From: an uncultured Collinsella sp.
Lineage (GTDB): Bacteria > Actinomycetota > Coriobacteriia > Coriobacteriales > Coriobacteriaceae
DNA length: 8,572 nt
Direction: 5' to 3'
Assembly (NCBI GenBank): GCA_900752345.1
Contig: CAADVA010000130.1
Location: forward strand, 1 to 8,572
This document shows positions 1 through 6,085 of this stretch, one piece after another (the first letter of the stretch is position 1; every line of letters begins with the position of its first letter). Under the pieces are notes generated by a model that worked only from the letters and a program-made list of their open reading frames with translations, ran no database searches and had not been told where the DNA came from. The position numbers were made by a program, and so were the translations under genes.

Positions 1-559
1 TAGAAAGGGTCACGACGAAGGTCTTGTCGTCCGGGCAGGTGAGGCCGGAAATCTCCTTGGCGGAGCCGTTAGCCATCTCGTCATAGCCCATGACGGGAGA
101 CAGGTGGTAGCCGATCTCGCCGGGGGTGGCCATCGTGGTGTCGACCAGGCGCTGCCAGCCGCGCTTGAAGGACTCAGAGGTCACAGGGTCGCCGTTGTGG
201 AACTTGGCGTCCTTGAGGTGGAAGGTGAAGACGGTGTTGTCGTCGTTGACCTCCCAGGACTCGGCGGCCTTGGCCTTGACATCGCTCTTGTCCCAGTCCC
301 ACTCGACGAGGGAGTCAAAGAGGACGTGGCCGACCTGGGTGCCCTCAGACTCCTGCAGGTTGTAGTGGTCGATGGCAACGGGGTCGGAGATGTAGTACTT
401 GAAGGTACCACCCTCGCTAGCCTTGACGGAGCCGCCGTTGGCAGACGCGCCGTTGTTGTTCTTGCCGCAGGCAGCAAGAGCTGCGAGGGCGCTGGCCGCG
501 AGGCTGCCCTTCACAAAGGTGCGGCGAGAAACACTGCCACCGTTTCTATCCAGAGCCAT
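1..559 (-). CDS. Oligopeptide-type ABC transporter substrate-binding lipoprotein (family 5), N-terminal part
   Basis: This is the first 186 residues of an extracellular solute-binding protein of the OppA/DppA type; the gene runs off the left edge, so the C-terminal two thirds are not visible. Residues 11-17 (SRRTFVK) form a twin-arginine motif, a hydrophobic stretch follows at 18-30, and the lipobox ends LAAC with the lipidated cysteine at 31. It should therefore leave through the Tat pathway and be anchored to the outer face of the membrane. After a Gly/Asn/Ser-rich linker, the stretch around residues 94-135 (AESWEVNDDNTVFTFHLKD, then KFHNGDPVTSESFKRGW) is the typical family 5 signature. The ATG is preceded by AGGAGGAGG at a good distance, which fixes the start. 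A hairpin at 748-781 separates it from secG, so it is probably transcribed separately. The transported ligand cannot be told from this part; permease and ATPase genes would be expected beyond the edge. Confidence 0.9.
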   Translation of the reverse strand, partial: MALDRNGGSVSRRTFVKGSLAASALAALAACGKNNNGASANGGSVKASEGGTFKYYISDPVAIDHYNLQESEGTQVGHVLFDSLVEWDWDKSDVKAKAAESWEVNDDNTVFTFHLKDAKFHNGDPVTSESFKRGWQRLVDTTMATPGEIGYHLSPVMGYDEMANGSAKEISGLTCPDDKTFVVTLS

Positions 560-580
560 AAGATTCCTCCTCCTATAAGG
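560..580 (-). promoter_or_regulatory. Strong Shine-Dalgarno of the substrate-binding protein gene
   Basis: Read on the minus strand the bases are CCTTATAGGAGGAGGAATCTT followed by the ATG. The extended AGGAGGAGG purine block is near-ideal and agrees with the high expression usual for binding proteins. Confidence 0.75.
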
Positions 581-747
581 CGGGTGGACAACCGATTTGC
601 CCAATATCCCGTATCTTCCCCATAGGCACACCCCTATAAAGGCGCTCCTTAGCTATGAGGTCCGATAAAGGTAAGCTAAAACATTGATGATTTCTTGATG
701 GTAAGTCAATTGTTACGCCTTATTTAACATAAGGTCACCGTTCACAT
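581..747 (-). promoter_or_regulatory. Upstream region of the substrate-binding protein gene with a -35-like box and an inverted repeat
   Basis: This stretch lies between the hairpin after secG and the binding-protein gene and must hold that gene's promoter if the hairpin terminates. A -35-like TTGACT lies at 704-709 (minus strand), but no convincing -10 box sits 16-18 bases downstream, so the promoter is not resolved. Just upstream of it, 718-734 is an inverted repeat, CCTTAT-TTAAC-ATAAGG, a possible operator. The bases are clearly richer in A/T than the neighbouring genes. No supported open frame is seen here. Confidence 0.35.
718..734. repeat. Short inverted repeat CCTTAT-N5-ATAAGG
   Basis: Two perfect 6-base arms (718-723 and 729-734) flank a TTAAC spacer, immediately upstream of the TTGACT hexamer at 704-709. 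The size and place fit a dimeric regulator's operator, but a chance AT-rich palindrome is possible. Confidence 0.35.
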
Positions 748-781
748 AAGAATAGGAGACGGTCGCCCGTCTCCTATTCTT
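748..781 (-). terminator. Perfect 15-bp hairpin, likely terminator after secG
   Basis: The arms 748-762 (AAGAATAGGAGACGG) and 767-781 pair perfectly around a 4-base loop (766-763, GCGA on the minus strand). It starts about 30 bases after the secG stop. The uridines (TTCTT) lie within the closing end of the stem and no longer U-run follows, so termination may be imperfect. Because the arms are perfect, the structure forms equally on either strand. Confidence 0.6.
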
Positions 782-810
782 GATTCACAACTTTGTGTTA
801 TAAGCGCCCG

Positions 811-1065
811 CTAGAACGAGATGGTGCCCGTGGGGAAGGTGAGGGTCATCACGATGACGCACAGGATAAAGACGGTCGTGGTGATCACAGTGAGGCGGTC
901 GAGGTTCTTCTCCCAGATGCCGGAGCCGGAAGCGGCGTTGTAGAGCGAGGACGCGATCATGTCGGAGACGCCGGTGCCTTTGCCGGAGTGCATGAGCACG
1001 AGGATCACGGTGAGGACGCCGGAGATGACGAGCAGCGCGAGAAGCACGTAATTGATCGGGTTCAA
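811..1065 (-). CDS. secG: Preprotein translocase subunit SecG
   Basis: SecG is the small accessory subunit of the SecYEG channel in the cytoplasmic membrane and assists SecA-driven export. The 84-residue product has two hydrophobic segments, about residues 5-23 (NYVLLALLVISGVLTVILV) and 58-79 (ending CVIVMTLTF). They are joined by a loop that opens with LMHSGKGTG, matching the conserved GKG element that follows SecG helix 1. The rest of the loop (VSDMIASSLYNAASGSG) differs from the common GAAFGGG form. The start is chosen as TTG at 1065 because AAAGGAGA lies 6 bases before it; the in-frame ATG at 1098 would place that ribosome site inside the gene and add a charged, non-SecG leader. It lies after the glycolytic genes, a place where secG is often found in Gram-positive bacteria, but terminators on both sides and a candidate promoter suggest its own transcript. 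Confidence 0.87.
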   Translation of the reverse strand: MNPINYVLLALLVISGVLTVILVLMHSGKGTGVSDMIASSLYNAASGSGIWEKNLDRLTVITTTVFILCVIVMTLTFPTGTISF

Positions 1066-1104
1066 AGGGACTCTCCTTTGGCGGTGCGGTTCATACAATT
1101 GCTA

Positions 1105-1113
1105 ACTGTACCA
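1105..1113 (-). promoter_or_regulatory. Candidate extended -10 promoter for secG
   Basis: On the minus strand the bases read TGGTACAGT, an extended -10 (TGn) followed by TACAGT, a 4 of 6 match to TATAAT. It sits about 40 bases before the TTG start, giving a leader of roughly 33 bases. No good -35 box is seen at the usual distance. It lies downstream of the terminator after gpmI, as an independent secG promoter should. Confidence 0.35.
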
Positions 1114-1189
1114 CAGCCTAGAACTTCTGCGAGCCCTCCCCTCTTGCACACAAAATGGGCAGCCCGGTTCTTCTTGGCACTATACATAG

Positions 1190-1219
1190 AAAACGCCCGC
1201 CGGCATAAGCCGACGGGCG
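1190..1219 (-). terminator. Rho-independent terminator after gpmI
   Basis: On the minus strand an 11-bp GC-rich stem, CGCCCGTCGGC with GCCGGCGGGCG, closes on a TTAT loop and is followed by TTTTCTAT. One pair (1200 with 1213) is a G-U wobble in minus-strand RNA but a C-A mismatch in plus-strand RNA, so the structure is built for minus-strand transcripts. It lies 27 bases after the gpmI stop and would end the pgk-tpiA-gpmI message. Confidence 0.85.
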
Positions 1220-1246
1220 CAGATTCAGGCGAAAGCCTTGGCGGAA

Positions 1247-2806
1247 CTAGGCCTCGCAGGCGAGCACGCGGCCCGTCATCTCGGCGGGACGCTCGACACC
1301 CATCATGGCAAGAATCGTGGGAGCGATGTCGGAGAGTCGGCCGTCCTCCACGCCGGTGAGCTTAACCGGCTTGTCATCGACAACGATCAGCGGCACGCGG
1401 TTGGTCGTGTGGGCGGTGAAGGGCTTCTCCTTACCGTCAACGACATCGTACATGTGGTCCGCATTGCCGTGGTCAGCGGTAATGAGGGCAAAACCGCCCT
1501 TGGCCAGAATGGCCGGGATGACCTTGGACAGGCCGTCGTCGACAGCCTCGCAGGCCTTGACCGCAGCCTCGACGACGCCCGTGTGGCCCACCATGTCGCA
1601 GTTGGCGTAGTTGACCACATAGAAATCGGCAGCATCCTCGTTGATCGCCTCAACGAGCTTCTCGGTGACCTCCGGCTCGCTCATCTCGGGCTTGAGATCG
1701 TACGTGGCGACCTTGGGCGACGGGATGAGGACGCGGGTTTCGTTCTTCTTGGGCTCCTCAACACCGCCGTTGAGGAAGAACGTGACGTGCGCGTACTTCT
1801 CGGTCTCGGCAGTGTGAAGCTGCTTGAGGCCGTTGTCGGCCAGAACGTCGGCAAGAACGTTGGCGGGCACGGTCTTGGGGAAGGCCACGTGCACGTCGAA
1901 CGAGTCGTCATACTCGGTCATGGTGACGAAGTCGGCAAGCTCGGGGGTCTTGGAGCGCTCGAAGCCGTCGAAGTCCGCCTGCGTCATGGCGCGAGTCATC
2001 TCGCGGGCACGGTCGGGACGGAAGTTGAAGAAGATGACAGCGTCGCCGTCGTTGACGCCGGTGGCGTCGAGCACGAAGGGCTTGACGAACTCGTCGCCGC
2101 GCGGGTCCTCGGCGTAGTAATCGCGGAGACCCTGCTCGGCGCTGGCAGCGCTAACGCCCTTACCGGAGACGATGGCGTCGTAGGCAAGCTGCTCACGGTC
2201 CCAACGGTTATCGCGGTCCATACCGTAGTAGCGGCCCGCAACCGTCGCGATGGCGGTGTCGTTACCGTACTTCTCGGAAATCTTCTCGCAGAACGCCTGA
2301 AGGTCGTGCATGAAGCCCGCGCCGGACTGGGTGGGGACATCACGGCCGTCGGTGAAGGCGTCGATGCGGACGCGGGACAGCCCGCGCTCGCCTGCCATCT
2401 CGAGCAGAGCCTCGGCGTGGCCCATCTCGGAGTGAACGCCACCATTGGAGATGAGGCCCATGACGTGAAGCGTAGAGCCATTCGCCTTGACCTTATCCAT
2501 GGCGGCGACGATGGCCTCGTTCTGCTTGAACGAGCCGTCCTTGATGGCGTTGTTCACCAGCGACAGGGACTGGAACACGATGCGACCGGCGCCAATGTTG
2601 AGGTGACCGACCTCGGAGTTGCCCATCTGGCCGTCAGGAAGGCCCACGTCCTCGCCCGAGGCGCCGAGCGTGGTGTGCGGGTACTTCTTGTTAAGCGAGT
2701 CAATGAACGGGCGCTTAGCCAAGGAGACGGCGTTCTCGGGGCCGGCAGGCGCCAGTCCGCAACCGTCCATGATGACCAGAAGCGCGGGAACACGAACAGA
2801 AGACAT
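1247..2806 (-). CDS. gpmI: 2,3-bisphosphoglycerate-independent phosphoglycerate mutase
   Basis: This cytoplasmic enzyme interconverts 3- and 2-phosphoglycerate through a phosphoserine intermediate and uses bound metal ions, usually manganese. The 519-residue length is normal for the family. The metal and catalytic residues known from the Bacillus enzyme are all visible: Asp14 in IMDGCG, the phosphorylated Ser64 in MGNSEVGH, Asp404 and His408 in NCDMVGH, Asp445-His446 in TADHGNAD, and His466 in TAHT. The substrate-binding stretches HVMGLISNGGVHS (114-126), TDGRDVPT (152-159), GRYYGMDRD (191-199) and NFRPDRARE (261-269) are also intact. The ATG starts 6 bases after the tpiA stop, and its ribosome site (GGGGAG) lies in the last tpiA codons, so translation is probably coupled. 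It is the last gene before the terminator at 1190-1219. No enolase gene follows. Confidence 0.97.
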   Translation of the reverse strand: MSSVRVPALLVIMDGCGLAPAGPENAVSLAKRPFIDSLNKKYPHTTLGASGEDVGLPDGQMGNSEVGHLNIGAGRIVFQSLSLVNNAIKDGSFKQNEAIVAAMDKVKANGSTLHVMGLISNGGVHSEMGHAEALLEMAGERGLSRVRIDAFTDGRDVPTQSGAGFMHDLQAFCEKISEKYGNDTAIATVAGRYYGMDRDNRWDREQLAYDAIVSGKGVSAASAEQGLRDYYAEDPRGDEFVKPFVLDATGVNDGDAVIFFNFRPDRAREMTRAMTQADFDGFERSKTPELADFVTMTEYDDSFDVHVAFPKTVPANVLADVLADNGLKQLHTAETEKYAHVTFFLNGGVEEPKKNETRVLIPSPKVATYDLKPEMSEPEVTEKLVEAINEDAADFYVVNYANCDMVGHTGVVEAAVKACEAVDDGLSKVIPAILAKGGFALITADHGNADHMYDVVDGKEKPFTAHTTNRVPLIVVDDKPVKLTGVEDGRLSDIAPTILAMMGVERPAEMTGRVLACEA

Positions 2807-2812
2807 TGTGTG

Positions 2813-3580
2813 CTACTCCCCTGCCTTGATGACCATCTGGGAGAAGTCCTCGGCCTTGAGCGAGGCGCCGCCCACAAGGGCGCCGTCCACGTCGGGCTTG
2901 GCGACGAGCTCAGCGATGTTGCCGGGCTTGGCGGAGCCGCCGTAAAGGACGCGGATGCCGTCGGCGGTCTCCTGACCGAAGATCTGGGCCAGGGTCTCGC
3001 GGATCGCGCCACAGACCTCCTGGGCGTCGTCGGCAGTGGCGGTCTTGCCGGTGCCGATGGCCCAGATGGGCTCGTAAGCGATGACGTACTTCGAGGGATC
3101 GGTGATCTCGAGGCCCTCGGTGTCGGCCTTGATCTGGTCGACGACGAACTCGACGTGCTTGCCGGCCTCGCGGACCTCAAGCGGCTCGCCGCAGCAGGAG
3201 ATCGGCACGATGTTGTGGGCCATCAGGGCCTTAGCCTTCTTGTTGATGTCCTCATCGGTCTCGCCGAAGTAGCCGCGGCGCTCGGAGTGGCCGATGACGC
3301 AGTAGGTCGCGCCCACGGACTCGAGCATGGAGGGAGCGGTCTCACCGGTGAAGGCGCCGGACTCCTCGAAATAGACGTTCTGGGCGCCCAGGGCGAAGGG
3401 GGCAGAAGTCTGGTCGATGACCTCGGAGACACCCTTGAGGTCGACGGTCGGCGGACAGACGACGACGTCAACCTTGACCTCGGTGTCCTTGAGCGCGTCG
3501 ACAAGACCCTGAGCGAGGACGACGCCCTCGGAGTAGGTCTTGTTCATCTTCCAGTTGCCAGCGATCATGAGTTTACGCAT
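2813..3580 (-). CDS. tpiA: Triosephosphate isomerase
   Basis: This enzyme converts dihydroxyacetone phosphate to glyceraldehyde-3-phosphate in the cytoplasm. The 255-residue protein has the full set of family landmarks: AGNWKMNK at 7-14 with Lys11, the catalytic His98 in VIGHSERR, the catalytic Glu170 in AYEPIWAIGTGKT with the flexible loop after it, and the phosphate-binding YGGSAKPGN (213-221) and DGALVGGAS (232-240). The start is the ATG at 3580, which begins the usual MRKLMIAGNWK and has GGAGG nine bases upstream inside pgk; a longer reading to 3598 would include that ribosome site and non-family residues. It overlaps the end of pgk by 8 bases (ATGCGTAA carries both start and stop), and gpmI begins 6 bases after its own stop. 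The three genes are therefore almost certainly co-transcribed and translationally coupled. Confidence 0.97.
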   Translation of the reverse strand: MRKLMIAGNWKMNKTYSEGVVLAQGLVDALKDTEVKVDVVVCPPTVDLKGVSEVIDQTSAPFALGAQNVYFEESGAFTGETAPSMLESVGATYCVIGHSERRGYFGETDEDINKKAKALMAHNIVPISCCGEPLEVREAGKHVEFVVDQIKADTEGLEITDPSKYVIAYEPIWAIGTGKTATADDAQEVCGAIRETLAQIFGQETADGIRVLYGGSAKPGNIAELVAKPDVDGALVGGASLKAEDFSQMVIKAGE

Positions 3581-4763
3581 CGAGAAGCGCCTCCACACCA
3601 GGAAGAGCCTTGCCCTCGACGAGCTCCATGGAGGCGCCGCCGCCAGTGGAGATCCAGCTCATCTTGTCGGCCAGGCCGAACTTGTTGACGGCCGCGACGG
3701 AGTGGCCGCCACCGATGATGGACGTGCAGTCGGAGTCGGCCACGGCGCGGCAGACGGCCTCGGTGCCGTGAGCGAAGTTATCGAACTCGAAAACGCCCAT
3801 GGGGCCGTTCCAGAAGACGGTCTTGGCGCCCTTGATGGCCTCGGCGTAGAGCTCCTCGGTCTTGGGGCCGATGTCCATGCCCTCGCGGTCATCGGGGATG
3901 GCGTCGGAGGCAACGACCTCGGGGACGGCGTCCTCGCCAAAGTGATCGGCGACGCGGTTGTCGACGGGGAGCAGGATCTTGACGCCCTTGGCCTCGGCCT
4001 TCTTGAGCATCTCGCCCGCGCGCTCGACCCAGTCCTCCTCCTTGAGGGACTGGCCGACGCTGAGGCCCTGAGCCAGGAAGAAGGTGTAGGCCATGCCGCC
4101 GCCGATGATCAGGGTGTCGGCGGAGTCGATGAGGTGATCGAGAACGCCGATCTTGGAGGAAACCTTGGAGCCGCCGACGATGGCGACGAAGGGGCGCTCA
4201 GGCTCGGCGAAGATGCCGGTCAGGGTGTCAACCTCCTTCTCGAGCAGGAAGCCGGCGTAGGCGGGCAGGTAGGCGGCGGGGCCCACGACGGAGCCCTGGG
4301 CACGGTGGGCGGTGCCGAAGGCGTCGAGGACGAAGATGTCGCCGTAGGAAGCGAGGGTCTTGGCGATCTCGGGATCGTTCTTCTTCTCGCGCTTGTCAAA
4401 GCGGACGTTCTCGAGAACGAGGATGTCGCCCGGCTCGAGTGCTGCGACGGCCTCGGCGGCCTTCTCGCCGTAGGTGTCCTCGACGAACTTGACCTCGTAG
4501 CCGGTGAGCTCAGCGAGCTTCTCGGCAGCAGGACGCAGGGAGAGCTCGGGCTGGAAGCCGGTGCCATCCGGACGGCCGAGGTGGCTCATCAGGATGATCT
4601 TGGCGTTGTGCTCCTTGAGGTACTGGATGGTGGGGATGGCGGCGCGGACGCGGGTGTCATCGGTGACTACGCCGTCCTTCAGGGGCACGTTGAAGTCAAC
4701 GCGCATGAGGACGCGCTTGCCGTCGACGTCGGCGTCACGAACGGTCTTCTTGGTGAAAGCCAT
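3573..4763 (-). CDS. pgk: Phosphoglycerate kinase
   Basis: Phosphoglycerate kinase transfers phosphate from 1,3-bisphosphoglycerate to ADP, the first ATP-forming step of lower glycolysis. The 396 residues match the usual length. Visible landmarks are KRVLMRVDFNVP (16-27), SHLGRP (60-65), DAFGTAHRAQ (147-156), the hinge-region VGGSKVSSKIGVL (196-208), GGGMAYTF (221-228), NGPMGVFE (319-326) and the nucleotide-binding STGGGASME (372-380). The ATG at 4763 has AAAGGAG seven bases upstream; a TTG two codons earlier is possible but would shorten that spacing too much. Its upstream gap holds the intrinsic terminator after gapA, leaving only 30 bases between the U-run and the start codon, too little for a promoter. 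Expression must therefore come from read-through of the gapA message or from a promoter inside gapA. The end overlaps tpiA by 8 bases. Confidence 0.97.
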   Translation of the reverse strand: MAFTKKTVRDADVDGKRVLMRVDFNVPLKDGVVTDDTRVRAAIPTIQYLKEHNAKIILMSHLGRPDGTGFQPELSLRPAAEKLAELTGYEVKFVEDTYGEKAAEAVAALEPGDILVLENVRFDKREKKNDPEIAKTLASYGDIFVLDAFGTAHRAQGSVVGPAAYLPAYAGFLLEKEVDTLTGIFAEPERPFVAIVGGSKVSSKIGVLDHLIDSADTLIIGGGMAYTFFLAQGLSVGQSLKEEDWVERAGEMLKKAEAKGVKILLPVDNRVADHFGEDAVPEVVASDAIPDDREGMDIGPKTEELYAEAIKGAKTVFWNGPMGVFEFDNFAHGTEAVCRAVADSDCTSIIGGGHSVAAVNKFGLADKMSWISTGGGASMELVEGKALPGVEALLDA

Positions 4764-4793
4764 GCTCAAACTCCTTTACTAGAAGCTTCAAAC

Positions 4794-4837
4794 AAAAAAG
4801 GGGCGCGGCCGCGGCCCGAGAGCTGCGACCGCACCCC
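4794..4837 (-). terminator. Strong intrinsic terminator between gapA and pgk
   Basis: On the minus strand the 13-base arm GGGGTGCGGTCGC (4837-4825) pairs with GCGGCCGCGCCCC (4812-4800) around a 12-base loop, and six T residues follow (4799-4794). Two pairs are G-U wobbles in minus-strand RNA and would be mismatches in plus-strand RNA, so it serves minus-strand transcription. It begins 28 bases after the gapA stop and ends 30 bases before the pgk start. It probably ends most gapA transcripts while letting a fraction continue into pgk-tpiA-gpmI. Confidence 0.88.
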
Positions 4838-4865
4838 CAAGATGCCAATCGAACTAAGCGAGAAC

Positions 4866-5891
4866 TTAGGCGACGAACTTCTCGAAGTACTTGATGGTAC
4901 GGACCATCTGAGAGGTGTAGGAGTTCTCGTTGTCGTACCAAGAGGTGACCTGGACGAGGGACTGGCCGTTGCCGAGGTCCTGGACCATGGTCTGGGTGGC
5001 GTCAAAGATGGAGCCGTGGGTCTCGCCGACGATGTCGCGGGAAACGATCTCGTCCTCGTTGTAGCCGAAGGTCTCGGGGATGGTCTCGGCGTAGGCCTTC
5101 ATAGCGGCGTTGACCTCGTCGACGGTGACCTTCTTGTCAACGACGGCGTAGAGGTTGGTGAGGGAGCCGGTCGGCGTCGGGACGCGCTGGGCGGCACCGA
5201 TGAGCTTGCCGTTGAGCTCGGGGAGAACCAGGCCGATGGCCTTGGCAGCGCCCGTGGTGTTCGGGACGATGTTCTCGGAGCAGGCGCGGGAGCGACGGAA
5301 GTTGCCCTTGCGCTGCGGGCCGTCGAGCGGCATCTGGTCGCCGGTGAAGGCGTGGATGGTGGTCATGATGCCGGAGACGATGGGAGCGAAGTCGTTCAGA
5401 CCCTTGGCCATCGGGGCGAGGCAGTTGGTGGTGCAAGAAGCAGCGGAGATGATGTTGTCCTCAGCGGTCAGCGTCTCATGGTTGACGTTGTACACGATGG
5501 TGGGCAGATCGCTGCCGGCCGGAGCGGAGATGACGACCTTCTTGGCGCCAGCGTTGATGTGGGCCTGAGCCTTAGCCTTGCTGGTGTAGAAGCCGGTGCA
5601 CTCGAGAACGACGTCGACGTCGAGGTCGCCCCAAGGCAGGTTGTTGGCGTCGGCCTCCTTGTAGATCTTGATCTCCTTGCCGTCAACGGTGATGGAATCC
5701 TCGCCAGCGACGACCTCGTGATCGCGAGCATAGTTGCCCTGCGTGGAGTCGTACTTCAGCAGGTAAGCGAGCATATCGGGAGAGGTGAGGTCGTTGATAG
5801 CGACGATCTCGGAGCCCTCATGACCGAACATCTGGCGGAAGGCCAGACGACCGATGCGACCGAAGCCGTTAATAGCAACCTTTACTGCCAT
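4866..5891 (-). CDS. gapA: Glyceraldehyde-3-phosphate dehydrogenase, NAD-type
   Basis: This enzyme oxidises glyceraldehyde-3-phosphate to 1,3-bisphosphoglycerate with reduction of NAD. The 341-residue protein opens with the Rossmann motif INGFGRIGR (7-15). Asn33-Asp34 at the end of the second strand is the usual mark of NAD rather than NADP preference. The catalytic Cys153 lies in SAASCTTNCLAP and the activating His180 in TTIHAFTGDQ. PQRKGNFRRSRA (192-203) is the S-loop and WYDNENSY (318-325) is the C-terminal signature. The start is the ATG at 5891, with AAAGGAG five bases upstream; the frame stays open to 5993, but that part contains the promoter and is unlike the family. It has its own promoter and leader, and is followed by a strong terminator, suggesting it is made in excess over pgk. 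Its catabolic rather than gluconeogenic direction is inferred from the glycolytic neighbours and NAD-type residues. Confidence 0.97.
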   Translation of the reverse strand: MAVKVAINGFGRIGRLAFRQMFGHEGSEIVAINDLTSPDMLAYLLKYDSTQGNYARDHEVVAGEDSITVDGKEIKIYKEADANNLPWGDLDVDVVLECTGFYTSKAKAQAHINAGAKKVVISAPAGSDLPTIVYNVNHETLTAEDNIISAASCTTNCLAPMAKGLNDFAPIVSGIMTTIHAFTGDQMPLDGPQRKGNFRRSRACSENIVPNTTGAAKAIGLVLPELNGKLIGAAQRVPTPTGSLTNLYAVVDKKVTVDEVNAAMKAYAETIPETFGYNEDEIVSRDIVGETHGSIFDATQTMVQDLGNGQSLVQVTSWYDNENSYTSQMVRTIKYFEKFVA

Positions 5892-5908
5892 TGTGTCTCC
5901 TTTCGTAA

Positions 5909-5943
5909 GGCCCCCGCAAGCTACAGCGCCTGCCGTTGAGGCC
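5909..5943 (-). promoter_or_regulatory. Stem-loop in the gapA mRNA leader
   Basis: In minus-strand RNA, GGCCTC (5943-5938) can pair with GGGGCC (5914-5909). Inside it, GCAGGC (5933-5928) pairs with GCTTGC (5921-5916) around a 6-base loop, separated by a 4/1 internal loop. Two of the twelve pairs are G-U. It lies between the predicted transcription start near 5957 and the ribosome site at 5897-5903, and could stabilise the message or tune translation. Its role is inferred only. Confidence 0.4.
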
Positions 5944-5963
5944 CACAAACTAACCACTCGCCT

Positions 5964-5993
5964 AATATACCTTTTTTTTGGCTTGAATTTCAC
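5964..5993 (-). promoter_or_regulatory. gapA promoter
   Basis: On the minus strand the -35 box is GTGAAA (5993-5988, 4 of 6) and the -10 box is TATATT (5969-5964, 5 of 6), 18 bases apart, with an A8 tract in the spacer. Transcription would start near 5957, giving a leader of about 65 bases. It is the best sigma-70-type promoter in the window and lies in its most AT-rich part. Confidence 0.65.
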
Positions 5994-6009
5994 GAGAATG
6001 CTCGAAATT
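5986..6009. repeat. Imperfect inverted repeat across the gapA -35 region
   Basis: The arms AATTT(CA)CGAG (5986-5996) and CTCGAAATT (6001-6009) pair around AATG, with a two-base bulge at 5991-5992 in the left arm. The repeat covers the -35 box of the gapA promoter, so a repressor bound here would block polymerase. No known operator is recognised. Confidence 0.35.
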
Positions 6010-6020
6010 GAAAATCAAAT

Positions 6021-6085
6021 TTGCGTTAAAACGCTTTAACGTATAAAACAGCAGTTAAACCACCATAAAAGCTATTGCGTTAAAC
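6021..6085. promoter_or_regulatory. Cluster of four GTTAAA half-sites upstream of the gapA promoter
   Basis: The hexamer GTTAAA occurs at 6025-6030, 6054-6059 and 6079-6084 and inverted (TTTAAC) at 6035-6040. Two of the direct copies share the identical 10-mer TTGCGTTAAA (6021-6030 and 6075-6084), 54 bases apart. The first and the inverted copy form the palindrome CGTTAAA-ACGC-TTTAACG (6024-6041). The cluster lies roughly 65-130 bases upstream of the predicted gapA start, and the last copy abuts the whiA stop codon. It looks like a binding region for a transcription factor controlling gapA; which one is unknown. Confidence 0.5.

Noticed and set aside
104..625. A 173-codon plus-strand frame at the left edge
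   Set aside because: It is antisense to the substrate-binding lipoprotein gene and its leader. The minus frame has a Tat signal, lipobox and family signature.
560..810. A mobile element, tRNA or small gene in the longest intergenic gap
   Set aside because: No terminal repeats, transposase remains, cloverleaf or open frame with a ribosome site could be found; the gap is explained by terminator, leader and promoter sequence.
1238..3688. An 816-codon open frame on the plus strand
   Set aside because: It lies opposite gpmI and tpiA, which have complete catalytic motifs. The protein is rich in Val, Gly, Leu, Asp and Ala in the way antisense frames of GC-rich genes are, and no domain or ribosome site supports it.
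4735..4941. A small minus-strand frame spanning the gapA end, terminator and pgk start
   Set aside because: It uses a different frame from both genes, crosses a strong terminator and has no ribosome site or recognisable sequence.
3540..5939. A 799-codon open frame on the plus strand
   Set aside because: It is antisense to pgk and gapA and runs through their intergenic terminator. Composition again reflects codon bias on the other strand; no recognisable domain.
5892..5993. N-terminal extension of GAPDH to 5993
   Set aside because: The added 34 residues would be encoded by the promoter -10 box, leader hairpin and ribosome site, and the family starts at the Rossmann strand right after the ATG at 5891.
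6024..6041. The CGTTAAA-TTTAACG hairpin as the whiA terminator
   Set aside because: The stem is only 7 pairs and AT-rich, and the following CAAATTTGATTTTC is not a proper U-run. It fits better as a binding palindrome; a weak termination role is not excluded.
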